Position numbers and translations under genes: made by a program. Shown one piece after another: positions 24,337-33,400 of a stretch of 47,303 nt of DNA (its first letter is position 1; each line of letters starts with the position of its first letter). A model generated the notes under the pieces. That model saw only the letters and a program-made list of their open reading frames with translations. It was not told the origin of the DNA and did no database searches. The DNA is from Paracoccaceae bacterium (GTDB taxonomy: Bacteria > Pseudomonadota > Alphaproteobacteria > Rhodobacterales > Rhodobacteraceae). The stretch lies in contig PAPN01000057.1 in the NCBI GenBank assembly GCA_002708925.1, positions 1 to 47,303 on the forward strand, in the 5' to 3' direction.

Positions 24337-26172
24337 CTACTCTACGTCGCCGATCGTGCGTTTATGCGCGTCTACCTCGGCTTCGAAGGCCTGCTGCGCC
24401 TCCAGGGTTTCGCGCACCGCCGCGCCCGGTCTGCGGGCAGTCACGTCATCCAGCACCAGTTGGTTGATCGCGCACCACATCGGATAGCTGACCCAGCCGT
24501 GGTGATCCTTGATCGCGGTATCCAGCGCGCGCACATTCCAGAACGGGCTGCGGGACGAGGCCACGGAAATCCGGTTCTTCTGATACGGCAGCCATAGCGA
24601 GTGCCGCCACTGAACCGAGGCCGGATTGCGCCCGGCCGCCACGTTGGGGATCGCCTTGAATCGTTCATCCAGGCCGTAATCCCAATAGCCATCCTGACTG
24701 CGCGTGCCGGACTGCAAGTGCTTGTCCACCTGGTATTGCCGCGCCTGGGTCAGCCAGCCGCTGGCGTCGGTGCACCAGGACGCATCGGGGATCATGCTGT
24801 CCGCATAGGACGGGTGCCGCCCGATCCCCTGATTGACGCTGAATTCATGCGACGCCCCCACCGGAGGCCCGGCCAGACGTTCACGCGGATAGACGCCCTC
24901 GGCATCCGTTTCCTTCTGCGTGCGGGTATAGAGCGGGTTCAGATGGCCGATGGTGCGGTATTGTTCGCGCCCCTCAAAGCCAGCGCCCCGCCGCGCCAGA
25001 GGAAACAGCGTGCCCGTCGCAAAATCGCTACGCGGCCGGCGCCCGCGGGTTTCGATCCCGTGCCATTTGGGCGTCGAGGTCATCGAGATATAGATCGGCC
25101 GCTGATCGCTGGGATACATGTTCTGCCATTTGGCCAGCTTGCGCTGAAAATCGCGGTCCTGATTGTAATACCCCGCGACCACCTGATGCTGATCGTCGCT
25201 CAGCCCCGCGTGGCGGCGTTCTTGCCGCTGGATCGCGGTCCAGTTCTGGGCCTGCGTGGCCGGATTCAGCAACACCACCAGATCCCCGATCAACGGATCC
25301 ATCCGCGCGCCGTTCCTGCGCATCGGGTGATTATCAATGGCCTGCTCTGCATAGCCGCGCATCAGGTTGGCCATCATGTTGCCGCCAAAGGAATGGGCAA
25401 AGACCAGCATCTTATCGGCCTTGGCATTGCCCGGCATCAAATGCAGCGGCCCCTGCACGCCCCGCAACACCCAATCCAGGGCCGAGCCCGCCCCCTGCCC
25501 CAGCCGCGTGCTGGCGTCCTTGCGGTCCCAGACCGTTGGAATAGCCCCGATGGCAAAGGGATTCATGCCGCCCTCAATCGACAGGACCGGCTCGTTGAAG
25601 GACCGGCCGCGCCAGCCCACGAACACCCCCGTCAAAGAGGCATTGCAGTAATCCCCCCGCTCGATACAGCGCGAATTCAGCGCGGCGCGGGTATAGCCCA
25701 GCACCATCCGCAGCTTCAGCACATCCGCGTCCCGCACTGCCGCATCGTGCCGCCAGCCGTGCACATAAGTCACCACCACATTCTGCAAGCCCGCGCGCCC
25801 CTTGGCCTTTAGCTGCGCGCGCAGGGCCTGCATCTGCCCGGTGGTGACCTCGTGCTGCCCGGCGGCCAGTTCGACAAAGGCCAGATCGTAGCGGTCCGGC
25901 TCGGTCAGAGAGCGGCTGGCCTCGTTGGCCAGATCGGTCCAGCCTTTGGGCGCATCCCTGGGATCGGGCGCGGGCAGAACATGCCCCTGATAGCTGCACC
26001 GCACCCGCGCGCGCAGATCGGCGCGCCCTTCTTTGTTGCGTTTACCCAGATCAATGTCGCCCTGCTGGCAGGCCTGGTCCTGCGGCGCTCCGGTACGATG
26101 GACTTTCCCCGCCTGGGTGCAACCAACCGTTCCGAATGCGGCCAAAACCGCCAATACGCGCAAAATCCCCAT
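24337..26172 (-). CDS. Lipoprotein-like alpha/beta hydrolase of unknown substrate
   Basis: 611 aa exported protein. ATG 26172 is chosen because it begins a signal peptide ending in FGTVGC, a near-lipobox (the -3 residue is Thr, not the usual Leu). An alpha/beta hydrolase core is suggested by an oxyanion-type VTYVHGWRHD near residue 136 and a nucleophile elbow VFAHSFGGNMMANL near 260, where Ser sits in A-H-S-F-G. The C-terminal 300 residues are rich in Trp, Tyr and Arg with no domain I recognise. Its 3' end is 2 bp from the putR stop (convergent). It could be an esterase, lipase or thioesterase; no clear family name is offered. Confidence 0.6.
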   Translation of the reverse strand: MGILRVLAVLAAFGTVGCTQAGKVHRTGAPQDQACQQGDIDLGKRNKEGRADLRARVRCSYQGHVLPAPDPRDAPKGWTDLANEASRSLTEPDRYDLAFVELAAGQHEVTTGQMQALRAQLKAKGRAGLQNVVVTYVHGWRHDAAVRDADVLKLRMVLGYTRAALNSRCIERGDYCNASLTGVFVGWRGRSFNEPVLSIEGGMNPFAIGAIPTVWDRKDASTRLGQGAGSALDWVLRGVQGPLHLMPGNAKADKMLVFAHSFGGNMMANLMRGYAEQAIDNHPMRRNGARMDPLIGDLVVLLNPATQAQNWTAIQRQERRHAGLSDDQHQVVAGYYNQDRDFQRKLAKWQNMYPSDQRPIYISMTSTPKWHGIETRGRRPRSDFATGTLFPLARRGAGFEGREQYRTIGHLNPLYTRTQKETDAEGVYPRERLAGPPVGASHEFSVNQGIGRHPSYADSMIPDASWCTDASGWLTQARQYQVDKHLQSGTRSQDGYWDYGLDERFKAIPNVAAGRNPASVQWRHSLWLPYQKNRISVASSRSPFWNVRALDTAIKDHHGWVSYPMWCAINQLVLDDVTARRPGAAVRETLEAQQAFEAEVDAHKRTIGDVE

Positions 26173-26267
26173 AGCGACCCTCAAGAAACACGAAATTGAA
26201 AAATATCTTCGCCGTAAGCTAGCGTATCCGGGGCGCCTCACCAAGGATTAACCGCCGCTTTGCCATC

Positions 26268-26296
26268 TTGGAAACGCGCCGCGCCCAGCCTATAAG
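26268..26296 (+). promoter_or_regulatory. hisB promoter
   Basis: TTGGAA (26268-26273), 17 bp spacer, TATAAG (26291-26296): a good sigma-70-type promoter 26 bp upstream of the hisB start. The RBS GGAGAG lies at 26311-26316. Confidence 0.65.
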
Positions 26297-26321
26297 AGCC
26301 GCGACAGACTTGGAGAGCGAC

Positions 26322-26909
26322 ATGCGCACAGCCACGATCACCCGCAAAACCGCCGAGACAGACATCCGTGTCACGGTGAATCTGGATGGCACCGGAGCCT
26401 ATGACAACCAGACCGGCGTGGGCTTTTTTGACCACATGCTGGACCAGCTGGCGCGCCACTCGCTGATTGATTTCACCATCCGCGCGCAGGGCGATTACCA
26501 CATCGACGATCACCACACGGTCGAGGATACCGGCATTGCCCTGGGGCAGGCCCTGGCGCAGGCTTTGGGCGATAAAAAGGGCATCCGGCGCTATGGCGAA
26601 TGTCACCTGCCGATGGATGACGCTCAGGTGCGCTGCGCGCTGGATCTGTCGGCGCGGCCCTATCTGATCTGGAACGTGGACTTTACCGCCCCCAAGATCG
26701 GCACGTTTGACACCGAATTGGTGCGCGAATTCTTTCAGGCTTTCAGCACCCATGGCGGGATCACCCTGCATGTGGATCAGTTGCACGGGTTCAATGCCCA
26801 CCACGTGGCCGAGGCGGCGTTCAAATCCGTGGCCCGCGCCCTGCGTCTGGCCGTGGAAACCGACCCGCGCAAGGCCGATGCCATTCCTTCCACCAAGGGG
26901 GCGCTGTAA
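26322..26909 (+). CDS. hisB: Imidazoleglycerol-phosphate dehydratase
   Basis: 195 aa monofunctional HisB, step 6 or 7 of histidine synthesis (IGP to imidazole acetol phosphate). Metal-binding His motifs are intact: [23 protein letters not shown] and [10 protein letters not shown]. Start ATG 26322 follows GGAGAG by 5 bp; the frame upstream overlaps the promoter. Directly abuts hisH. Confidence 0.96.
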   Translation: MRTATITRKTAETDIRVTVNLDGTGAYDNQTGVGFFDHMLDQLARHSLIDFTIRAQGDYHIDDHHTVEDTGIALGQALAQALGDKKGIRRYGECHLPMDDAQVRCALDLSARPYLIWNVDFTAPKIGTFDTELVREFFQAFSTHGGITLHVDQLHGFNAHHVAEAAFKSVARALRLAVETDPRKADAIPSTKGAL

Positions 26910-27548
26910 ATGACCACGGTCATTGTGGATTACGAGAGCGGGAACCTGCACTCGGCCGAGAAGGCATTCCAACGCATGGCAAATGAGACCGGCGCGGGCG
27001 AGGTGATCGTCACCTCGGACCCCGAGCTGATCCGCCGCGCCGATCGCATCGTGCTGCCCGGTGACGGGGCGTTTCCTGCGTGCCGCGCCGCCCTGTTCGA
27101 TCATCGCGGTGTGTTCGAGGCAATGGAAGAGGTGGTGATCCGTCAGGGCAAGCCCTTCCTGGGGATTTGCATCGGGATGCAGATGCTGGCCACCCGCGGG
27201 CTGGAATATACCGAAACGCCTGGGTTTGACTGGATCGGCGGGGACGTGGACAAGATCACACCCTCTGATGACAGCCTGAAAGTGCCCCATATGGGCTGGA
27301 ACGATCTGGTGATCGACACGGACCATCCGGTGTTCGACGGGATCGAGACAGGCAATCACGCCTATTTCGTGCATTCCTATCACTTCAAGGTGGCCAATCC
27401 CGCGCATCTGCTGGCGCATGTGGACTATGCCGGGCAGATCACCGCCATCGTCGGGCGCGACAATCTGGTGGGGATGCAGTTCCACCCAGAGAAAAGCCAG
27501 AAAACCGGCCTGCACATGATCGCGAACTTCCTGAACTGGGCGCCTTAA
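26910..27548 (+). CDS. hisH: Imidazole glycerol phosphate synthase, glutaminase subunit
   Basis: 212 aa class I glutamine amidotransferase that feeds ammonia to HisF. Catalytic Cys in FLGICIGMQML, His and Glu in MQFHPEKS. It begins on the base after the hisB stop. Its last 4 bp overlap the end of a reversed DUF2147 gene. Its partner hisF is 9.2 kb away. Confidence 0.95.
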   Translation: MTTVIVDYESGNLHSAEKAFQRMANETGAGEVIVTSDPELIRRADRIVLPGDGAFPACRAALFDHRGVFEAMEEVVIRQGKPFLGICIGMQMLATRGLEYTETPGFDWIGGDVDKITPSDDSLKVPHMGWNDLVIDTDHPVFDGIETGNHAYFVHSYHFKVANPAHLLAHVDYAGQITAIVGRDNLVGMQFHPEKSQKTGLHMIANFLNWAP

Positions 27549-27931
27549 TCCACCACTCGCGTCCAGGTCTGGTTCTGGCAGATCGGCCCGATGCAACCGC
27601 TGACGGTCAGGGTGTTCTGCGCCAGCCGCAACCTGGCCTTGAACGTCAGATCGCGCAGCGGCAGCCATCCCGTCCCCGCATATGACCCATCCGGCTGCGG
27701 GCGCACATCCCAGAAGATTCGCCGCCCCACATTGGGGGTAACCACCGGCGCGCCGCTGCGATCGAAGGCCCGGATGATCGTGCCGCACAGCGCTCCGGCG
27801 CAGGGTTCGGCCCTGACATGCGCCACCTGCCCCTTGGCGTCGGGCTTTGTCAGCCACAGCCCCTCCAGAGGATCGGCCCGCAGCGTTCCCGCCAGCCCCA
27901 TAAGCAAAACCGCATAAAAAAGACGCCGCAT
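27545..27931 (-). CDS. DUF2147 family secreted protein (copy 1)
   Basis: 128 aa protein: signal peptide (MRRLFYAVLLMGLAGTLRA, then DPLEGLW), then a DUF2147 domain with the pattern CAGALCGTIIRAF, NVGRRIFWD and C-terminal GCIGPICQNQTW. It is a paralogue of the next gene, same strand and layout. Function is unknown; members bind small amphiphiles in a calycin-like fold according to family structure work, which I cite only as background. It lies antisense inside the his cluster. Confidence 0.82.
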   Translation of the reverse strand: MRRLFYAVLLMGLAGTLRADPLEGLWLTKPDAKGQVAHVRAEPCAGALCGTIIRAFDRSGAPVVTPNVGRRIFWDVRPQPDGSYAGTGWLPLRDLTFKARLRLAQNTLTVSGCIGPICQNQTWTRVVD

Positions 27932-28038
27932 GACCCAAGATACCCTTTGAACTGTCCTACGGCGCCCATCCTAACACATCGACTGTAACGGCCAGCTATC
28001 ACAAAGCCGTTTCCCCCGGCGCAGGGGCGCTGATGCCT

Positions 28039-28422
28039 TTATTTCACGCGGCTCCAGGTCTGTTTCTTGCAAATCGGGCCGATGCAGCCCTTCACCTTCA
28101 GCGCATTTCCGGACATGTCCATCTTTGAGCTATAGACCTTATCCTTGGACGGCTGCCAGATCTTGCCGTCGCGATAGGCCCCGCCGCCCTTGGGCTGCAT
28201 GTCCCAGACCAGCTTTTTCCCGATATTGGGCGAGCTGTATTCCCCGCTGGCATTGAACGTCCGCGAGATCACGCCGCAGATCGCCGCGCCGCATTTAGAG
28301 ATGGTCACATGGGCATAGGCGCCATCATCCACCTGAGTTTTCCAGATCCCCTCGACCGGATCGGCCAGCGCCGCCCCCGCCATCAGAACCGAGGCCACAG
28401 CGGCCAGAACAAGCGTTTTCAT
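28039..28422 (-). CDS. DUF2147 family secreted protein (copy 2)
   Basis: 127 aa, signal peptide MKTLVLAAVASVLMAGAALA followed by DPVEGIWKT. Shares with copy 1 the GxW start, CGAAICGVISRTF, NIGKKLVWDM and the terminal GCIGPICKKQTWSRV. ATG 28422 is preceded by AGGGAGGTAATC, a strong RBS; the upstream in-frame extension is not signal-like. Likely a tandem duplicate of copy 1, now diverged. Confidence 0.85.
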   Translation of the reverse strand: MKTLVLAAVASVLMAGAALADPVEGIWKTQVDDGAYAHVTISKCGAAICGVISRTFNASGEYSSPNIGKKLVWDMQPKGGGAYRDGKIWQPSKDKVYSSKMDMSGNALKVKGCIGPICKKQTWSRVK

Positions 28423-28577
28423 CAGATTACCTCCCTGAATGTGCCCCGATCCTGACCCGCCCAAGCGATTCCGATCAAGCCTGACATGACGGAAGCCCCC
28501 AACCGGCGGCAGAAAGTTGCAATTCCCCGCCACCCGTGCAAAACCGCGCGCAGCATAGTCACAGAAAGGCCCGGACC

Positions 28578-29300
28578 ATGATCCTCTATCCCGCGATTGA
28601 CCTGAAGGACGGCAATGCCGTGCGCCTGTACAAAGGCGAGATGGAGCAGGCCACCGTTTTCAACGAAAACCCCGCCGCCCAGGCGCTGGAGTTCGTGAAC
28701 GCGGGCTGCGAATGGTTGCATCTGGTCGATCTGAACGGCGCTTTTGCCGGTGAACCCGTGAATGCGCAACCCGTCGAGGAAATCCTGGCCCAGACCAAAG
28801 TGCCCGCGCAGCTAGGCGGCGGCATCCGCGACATGGCCACGATCGAGCGCTGGCTGTCCAAGGGGCTGCAACGCGTCATTCTGGGCACCGTTGCCGTGGA
28901 AAACCCCGATCTGGTGCGCCAGGCCTGCCGCGAATTCCCCGGTCACGTCGCCGTGGGCATTGACGCACGCGGCGGCATGGTCGCCACCAAGGGCTGGGCC
29001 GAGGACACCAACGTCACCGCCACCGATCTGGCCAAATCCTTCGAGGACGCGGGCGTGGCCGCCATCATCTACACTGACATCAACCGCGACGGCGCGATGC
29101 AGGGTCCCAACGTGGCCGAGACCGCAGCCCTGGCCAATGCCGTGTCGATCCCGGTGATTGCCTCGGGCGGGGTGTCCTCGCTGGAGGATCTGCGCGCCCT
29201 CAAATCCTGCGGCGCGCCGCTGAACGGTGCCATTTCGGGCCGCGCCCTATACGATGGCGCGATTGATCTGGCCGAGGCGCTGGCCCTGCTCAAAGCCTGA
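28578..29300 (+). CDS. hisA: Phosphoribosylformimino-AICAR ribotide isomerase
   Basis: 240 aa (beta/alpha)8 isomerase of histidine synthesis. Catalytic Asp in [10 protein letters not shown] and the second Asp in [10 protein letters not shown] are both present, along with the phosphate-binding GGG/ASGG loops ([18 protein letters not shown]). The in-frame extension to 28536 lacks family similarity. It is separated from hisH by the two reversed DUF2147 genes and from hisF by about 7.4 kb. Confidence 0.95.
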   Translation: MILYPAIDLKDGNAVRLYKGEMEQATVFNENPAAQALEFVNAGCEWLHLVDLNGAFAGEPVNAQPVEEILAQTKVPAQLGGGIRDMATIERWLSKGLQRVILGTVAVENPDLVRQACREFPGHVAVGIDARGGMVATKGWAEDTNVTATDLAKSFEDAGVAAIIYTDINRDGAMQGPNVAETAALANAVSIPVIASGGVSSLEDLRALKSCGAPLNGAISGRALYDGAIDLAEALALLKA

Positions 29301-29368
29301 TCCCCCCAGAGACCCGCCAGACAGCTTCGGTATCCAGCCTATGGTCTCGCTCTGAAAAGCGAACTGAC

Positions 29369-30454
29369 ATGACCGATCTGCCCCCCACCCTGGCCCAATA
29401 TGAAACGCGGGCCGAACAGGCCCTGCCCCCCGCCATCGCCGCCTATTTCCTGCGCGGCGCGGGGGCCGGGCACACGATGCAGCGCAACCGGGATGATCTG
29501 AACGCGGTCCAGATTGTGCCCTCGGTGCTGCGCGATCTGCGCGGCGGCCATACGCGGGTGCAGCTGCTGGGCCGCACGCTGGCGCATCCCATTCTGGTGG
29601 CTCCGATGGCCTATCAGACGCTTCTGCATCCTCAGGGCGAGGCCGGAACCGCCGCCGCCGCCACCGCCCAAGAGGCCGGCATGGTGCTTAGCGCGCAGGC
29701 CGCGCAGCCCATGGCCGAGGTCCGTGCAGCCGGTGATGCCTGTCGCTGGTTTCAGCTGTATTGGATGGGCAGCCGCGCGGCGACGCTGACGCTGGCCTCT
29801 CGCGCTGCGCAGGCCGGTTTCGAGGCGCTGGTGCTGACCGTGGACGCGCCCGTCAGCGGCATTCGGGACGCCGAAATCGAAACCCGGTTCCAGCTGCCCG
29901 ACGGTCTGAGCGCGGTCAATCTGCACGATCTGCCCTCCCCTTCCTTTGCCCCCCTTACCGAGACGGAATCGGCCCTGTTTGACCGTGTCGCCCATGTGCT
30001 GCCCCGCTGGGAGGACATCGCCTGGCTGTGCGAAAACGCCCCGCTGCCGGTGCTGCTTAAGGGGATTTTGACACCGCAGGACGCCCGGAATGCCATTCAG
30101 GCAGGCGCGGCGGGCGTCATCGTTTCCAACCACGGCGGGCGCGTTCTGGATGGCGCGCCCTCTGCCATTTCCGCCCTGCCCTCAGTGGTGCGCGCCGCCG
30201 GCGGGCATCCGGTGCTGATGGATGGCGGGCTGCGCCGCGGCGCCGATGTGTTCCGCGCGCTGGCCCTGGGCGCAAGCGCCGTTCTGGTGGGCCGCCCCGT
30301 TGCGCATGGTCTGGCCGTGGCCGGGGCTCAGGGCGTCAGCCACGTGCTGCGCCTGCTGCGCGACGAGCTGGAGATCACCATGGCCCTGACCGGCTGTGCG
30401 CGCCTCGATCAGATCACCGCACAGACGGTCCGCGCGCCCTTCATGTCTTCTTGA
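29369..30454 (+). CDS. FMN-dependent alpha-hydroxy acid dehydrogenase/oxidase
   Basis: 361 aa LldD/glycolate-oxidase family enzyme that oxidises L-2-hydroxy acids (lactate, glycolate or similar). FMN/substrate motifs: VAPMAYQTLLHPQGE, FQLYWM, LTVDAPVSG, VLLKGILTPQDA and the catalytic SNHGGRVLDGAPS with active-site His and Arg near residue 260. Length matches the family. Position between hisA and the TonB operon gives no hint of substrate. Its 3' end overlaps tonB by 14 bp, convergent. Confidence 0.88.
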   Translation: MTDLPPTLAQYETRAEQALPPAIAAYFLRGAGAGHTMQRNRDDLNAVQIVPSVLRDLRGGHTRVQLLGRTLAHPILVAPMAYQTLLHPQGEAGTAAAATAQEAGMVLSAQAAQPMAEVRAAGDACRWFQLYWMGSRAATLTLASRAAQAGFEALVLTVDAPVSGIRDAEIETRFQLPDGLSAVNLHDLPSPSFAPLTETESALFDRVAHVLPRWEDIAWLCENAPLPVLLKGILTPQDARNAIQAGAAGVIVSNHGGRVLDGAPSAISALPSVVRAAGGHPVLMDGGLRRGADVFRALALGASAVLVGRPVAHGLAVAGAQGVSHVLRLLRDELEITMALTGCARLDQITAQTVRAPFMSS

Positions 30455-31291
30455 TCGAGTAGTTCAGCGGGATCATCAGCGTGAACTCGTCCCCGCTCAG
30501 ATGCTGCGGCGGGGTGGGCAGTTTCTCCAGCTGGTCGAACACGCTCAGCGCCGCCTGATCCAGCACCCGATTGCCCGAGCTTTGCTGAATCTCGCGCGCC
30601 AGGATTGCGCCGTATCGGTCAATCGTAAAGCGCACGCGCACCTCGCCTTCGATGCCTTTTTTACGGGCCTGGCTGGGGTATTTCTTGGCTTTTGCGATGC
30701 GCAGCACCACCGATTTCTGCCATTCGGAAATCTCTTGCAGCTCGTCCGCCGTCAGGCCCTCGCTGCTGGCCTGAGCCTTATCCGCCTGCGCCTGCACGTC
30801 CACGCCCGACACCGACGCCTGCGAAGCATCCGCCGCCGTCGCCCCCAGCGCGGATGGCTGATCGACCTGTTCCTCGACAAATTCCGAGGCTGTCTCATGC
30901 GCCTCGTCCTGCGTTTCCTCGGCCGGGTCCGGGCTGGCGATCCCGAATTTCAGCTCGTCATCGGTGACGTCATAGGGGGTCTGATTCAGGATCGGCTCGT
31001 CCGCGGCCTTGGCCGGGTCCACGGCCTCGGGGCTTTCGGTGACGGTAGGTGCCTCGTCCGAGGCGGCCATTTCAACGCTGTCCTCGCCGGCTTCGGAGGG
31101 GGCGGCGATGATGTCGGACAGATCGAACATGATCGCGCCCTGAATGCCCGATTCCACCGGGCGCGTTTCCGGCTGCGCCTGCGGCGCGCGGGCCATCCAG
31201 GCGGCAGGCAGCCCGACATGCGCCCCCGCGCTGAGCACCACCGACAGCGCCGCGATCGGCCACAGCCCGGCACCTTCGCGATAGGCCAGGC

Positions 31292-31295
<4 letters not shown>
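30441..31295 (-). CDS. tonB: TonB-family energy transducer
   Basis: 284 aa inner-membrane-anchored protein that passes proton-motive energy to outer-membrane receptors. One N-terminal membrane segment (about residues 12-30), a long Pro/Glu/Asp-rich periplasmic spacer, and a C-terminal TonB domain: EVRVRFTIDRYGAI, SSGNRVLDQAALSVF, then LPTPPQ near the end. Start ATGA overlaps the exbD stop. It ends the minus-strand receptor-PKHD-exbB-exbD-tonB operon. Confidence 0.9.
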
Positions 31296-31765
<470 letters not shown>

Positions 31766-31769
31766 CGGA

Positions 31770-32639
31770 TCACTCCGCCGCCGCTGCAAGAGGCAGCGGG
31801 TCGCTTTCGGAGGCGTCGGCCGGGCTGCCCTGATCCGCGTTTTCCCGATCCAGATCGCGCGACAATGTGCGCTGCACCAGCGCGGCGGCATCCGTCAGCA
31901 TGATCCGATAGCCGCCGATCCCCCGCACCAGCAGGTTATAGAAGATCACCGCCGGAATCGCCGCCACCAGCCCGATGGCCGTGGCCAGCAGCGCCTCGGC
32001 GATCCCAGGGGCCACGACAGCCAGGTTCGTGGTGTTGGTTTCCGCAATCGAGATAAAGCTGTTCATGATCCCCCAGACCGTGCCGAACAGGCCGACAAAG
32101 GGCGCGGTGGACCCGGTGATCGCCAGCAACGCCGTGCCGCGCCCGGCACTGCGCGCCGCGCCGGCCTCGATCCGCGACAGGGCGCTTTCGCTGCGTTCCT
32201 TGATCCCTGCGGCATGGCTCTGGCCCGAGCGTTCACGCTCGGCCAGCGCGGCGCGCACCATGGCGCCGACCACCCCGCGCCGTTTGGCGAACAGCCCCTG
32301 CCCCGCCTCCAGCGAGCCAGCCCTGTCCAGACGTTTGTAATTGCGCCGGACCCGGCGCTTGGCCGCGCTTAGCGAGACCAGCTTGGCGATGAACACCGCC
32401 CAGACCAGAACCGAGGCAACAGCCAGCGAGATCATCACGGCCTTCACCACGATATCGGCGGCCAGGTACATCCCGACGGGCGACATGTGATCGTGCCCGG
32501 CCTCGGCCAGCCATGCGCCCACGGTGGCCTGACTGTCGGAAATCAGCGCGCTGGCCTGATCGGTCAGGCTGACATCCTGCGCCATAGCGGGGGCTGCCAG
32601 AAAAATTGCAAGTGCGGTCATAGCGTTACGCATCATCAT
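31770..32639 (-). CDS. exbB: ExbB/TolQ proton channel subunit
   Basis: 289 aa ExbB. A cleavable or uncleaved signal-like N-terminus ([18 protein letters not shown]) precedes a 40-residue extension, then the three-helix MotA/TolQ/ExbB channel domain with [19 protein letters not shown] and the last helix [20 protein letters not shown]. Three ATGs in a row (32639, 32636, 32633) follow GAGG; the first overlaps the preceding stop. An ATG at 32651 is also in frame. Confidence 0.92.
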   Translation of the reverse strand: MMMRNAMTALAIFLAAPAMAQDVSLTDQASALISDSQATVGAWLAEAGHDHMSPVGMYLAADIVVKAVMISLAVASVLVWAVFIAKLVSLSAAKRRVRRNYKRLDRAGSLEAGQGLFAKRRGVVGAMVRAALAERERSGQSHAAGIKERSESALSRIEAGAARSAGRGTALLAITGSTAPFVGLFGTVWGIMNSFISIAETNTTNLAVVAPGIAEALLATAIGLVAAIPAVIFYNLLVRGIGGYRIMLTDAAALVQRTLSRDLDRENADQGSPADASESDPLPLAAAAE

Positions 32640-33319
32640 ACCTCGGTCCATTGGCGGATCATGTTGTGGTAAATGCCGGTCAGGCGGACGACTTCGTCAT
32701 CCTCGGCGCCAAAGCGCGTGGCCAGCGTCTGGATGGTCTGGTCCAGCTCGAACAGGATGGTGCGCTGCTCGTTCGAGCGCACCATGCTTTGCAGCCAGAA
32801 AAACGAGGACACCCGCGCCCCGCGCGTCACTGGCACCACCTCGTGCAGCGAGGTCGAGGGATAGAGCACCATGTCCCCTGCGGGCAGTTTCACCTCTTGG
32901 GTGCCATAGTGGTCCTCGACCAGCAGCGCGCCGCCGTCATATTCATCGGGCTCTGAGAAAAAGACCGTCATCGACAGATCGGTGCGGATGTATTCGCCGT
33001 TGAACGGATTGGTGCGAATGGCATTGTCCACATGGATGCCAAAGGTCTCGCCGTCCTCGTAGCGGTTGAACATCGGCGGCAAAATCCGCAGCGGCAAGGC
33101 GGCCGACAGGAACAGCGGGTTTTGCGACAGACGTTGCAGGATCAGTTGCCCCAGCTCCTGCGCATCCTGGCCCGTGGCGGGCAGCTGACGGTTGCGTTTG
33201 ACTTGCAGGGACTGGGCGCCGGCGGTGTTTTTGCCGTCCTCCCAATCGGCCGCGTCCAGACGGGTGCGAATGGATTTGACCTCGTCCTTGCTGAACAGTT
33301 CGGGGATGGTGATGAGCAT
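32636..33319 (-). CDS. PKHD-type Fe(II)/2-oxoglutarate hydroxylase (PiuC/YbiX-like)
   Basis: 227 aa 2OG-Fe(II) dioxygenase. Metal ligands HxD in [10 protein letters not shown] (near residue 96) and the distal His in [13 protein letters not shown] (near 157), followed by the 2OG-binding Arg. The N-terminus [11 protein letters not shown] is characteristic of the PiuC/YbiX group, which typically accompanies Fiu/PiuA-type catecholate receptors. ATG 33319 has AGGAG ten bases upstream. It overlaps exbB and follows the receptor by 81 bp. Its substrate in bacteria is not established; a role in siderophore processing is inferred. Confidence 0.9.
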   Translation of the reverse strand: MLITIPELFSKDEVKSIRTRLDAADWEDGKNTAGAQSLQVKRNRQLPATGQDAQELGQLILQRLSQNPLFLSAALPLRILPPMFNRYEDGETFGIHVDNAIRTNPFNGEYIRTDLSMTVFFSEPDEYDGGALLVEDHYGTQEVKLPAGDMVLYPSTSLHEVVPVTRGARVSSFFWLQSMVRSNEQRTILFELDQTIQTLATRFGAEDDEVVRLTGIYHNMIRQWTEV

Positions 33320-33400
33320 GCTGCGCTCCTGATCTGAGAAGTGGCCGGGGGCGGCGCGCATGATTGCCGCCCCCAACCGAGGGAAAGTGCAAACCGGGGC

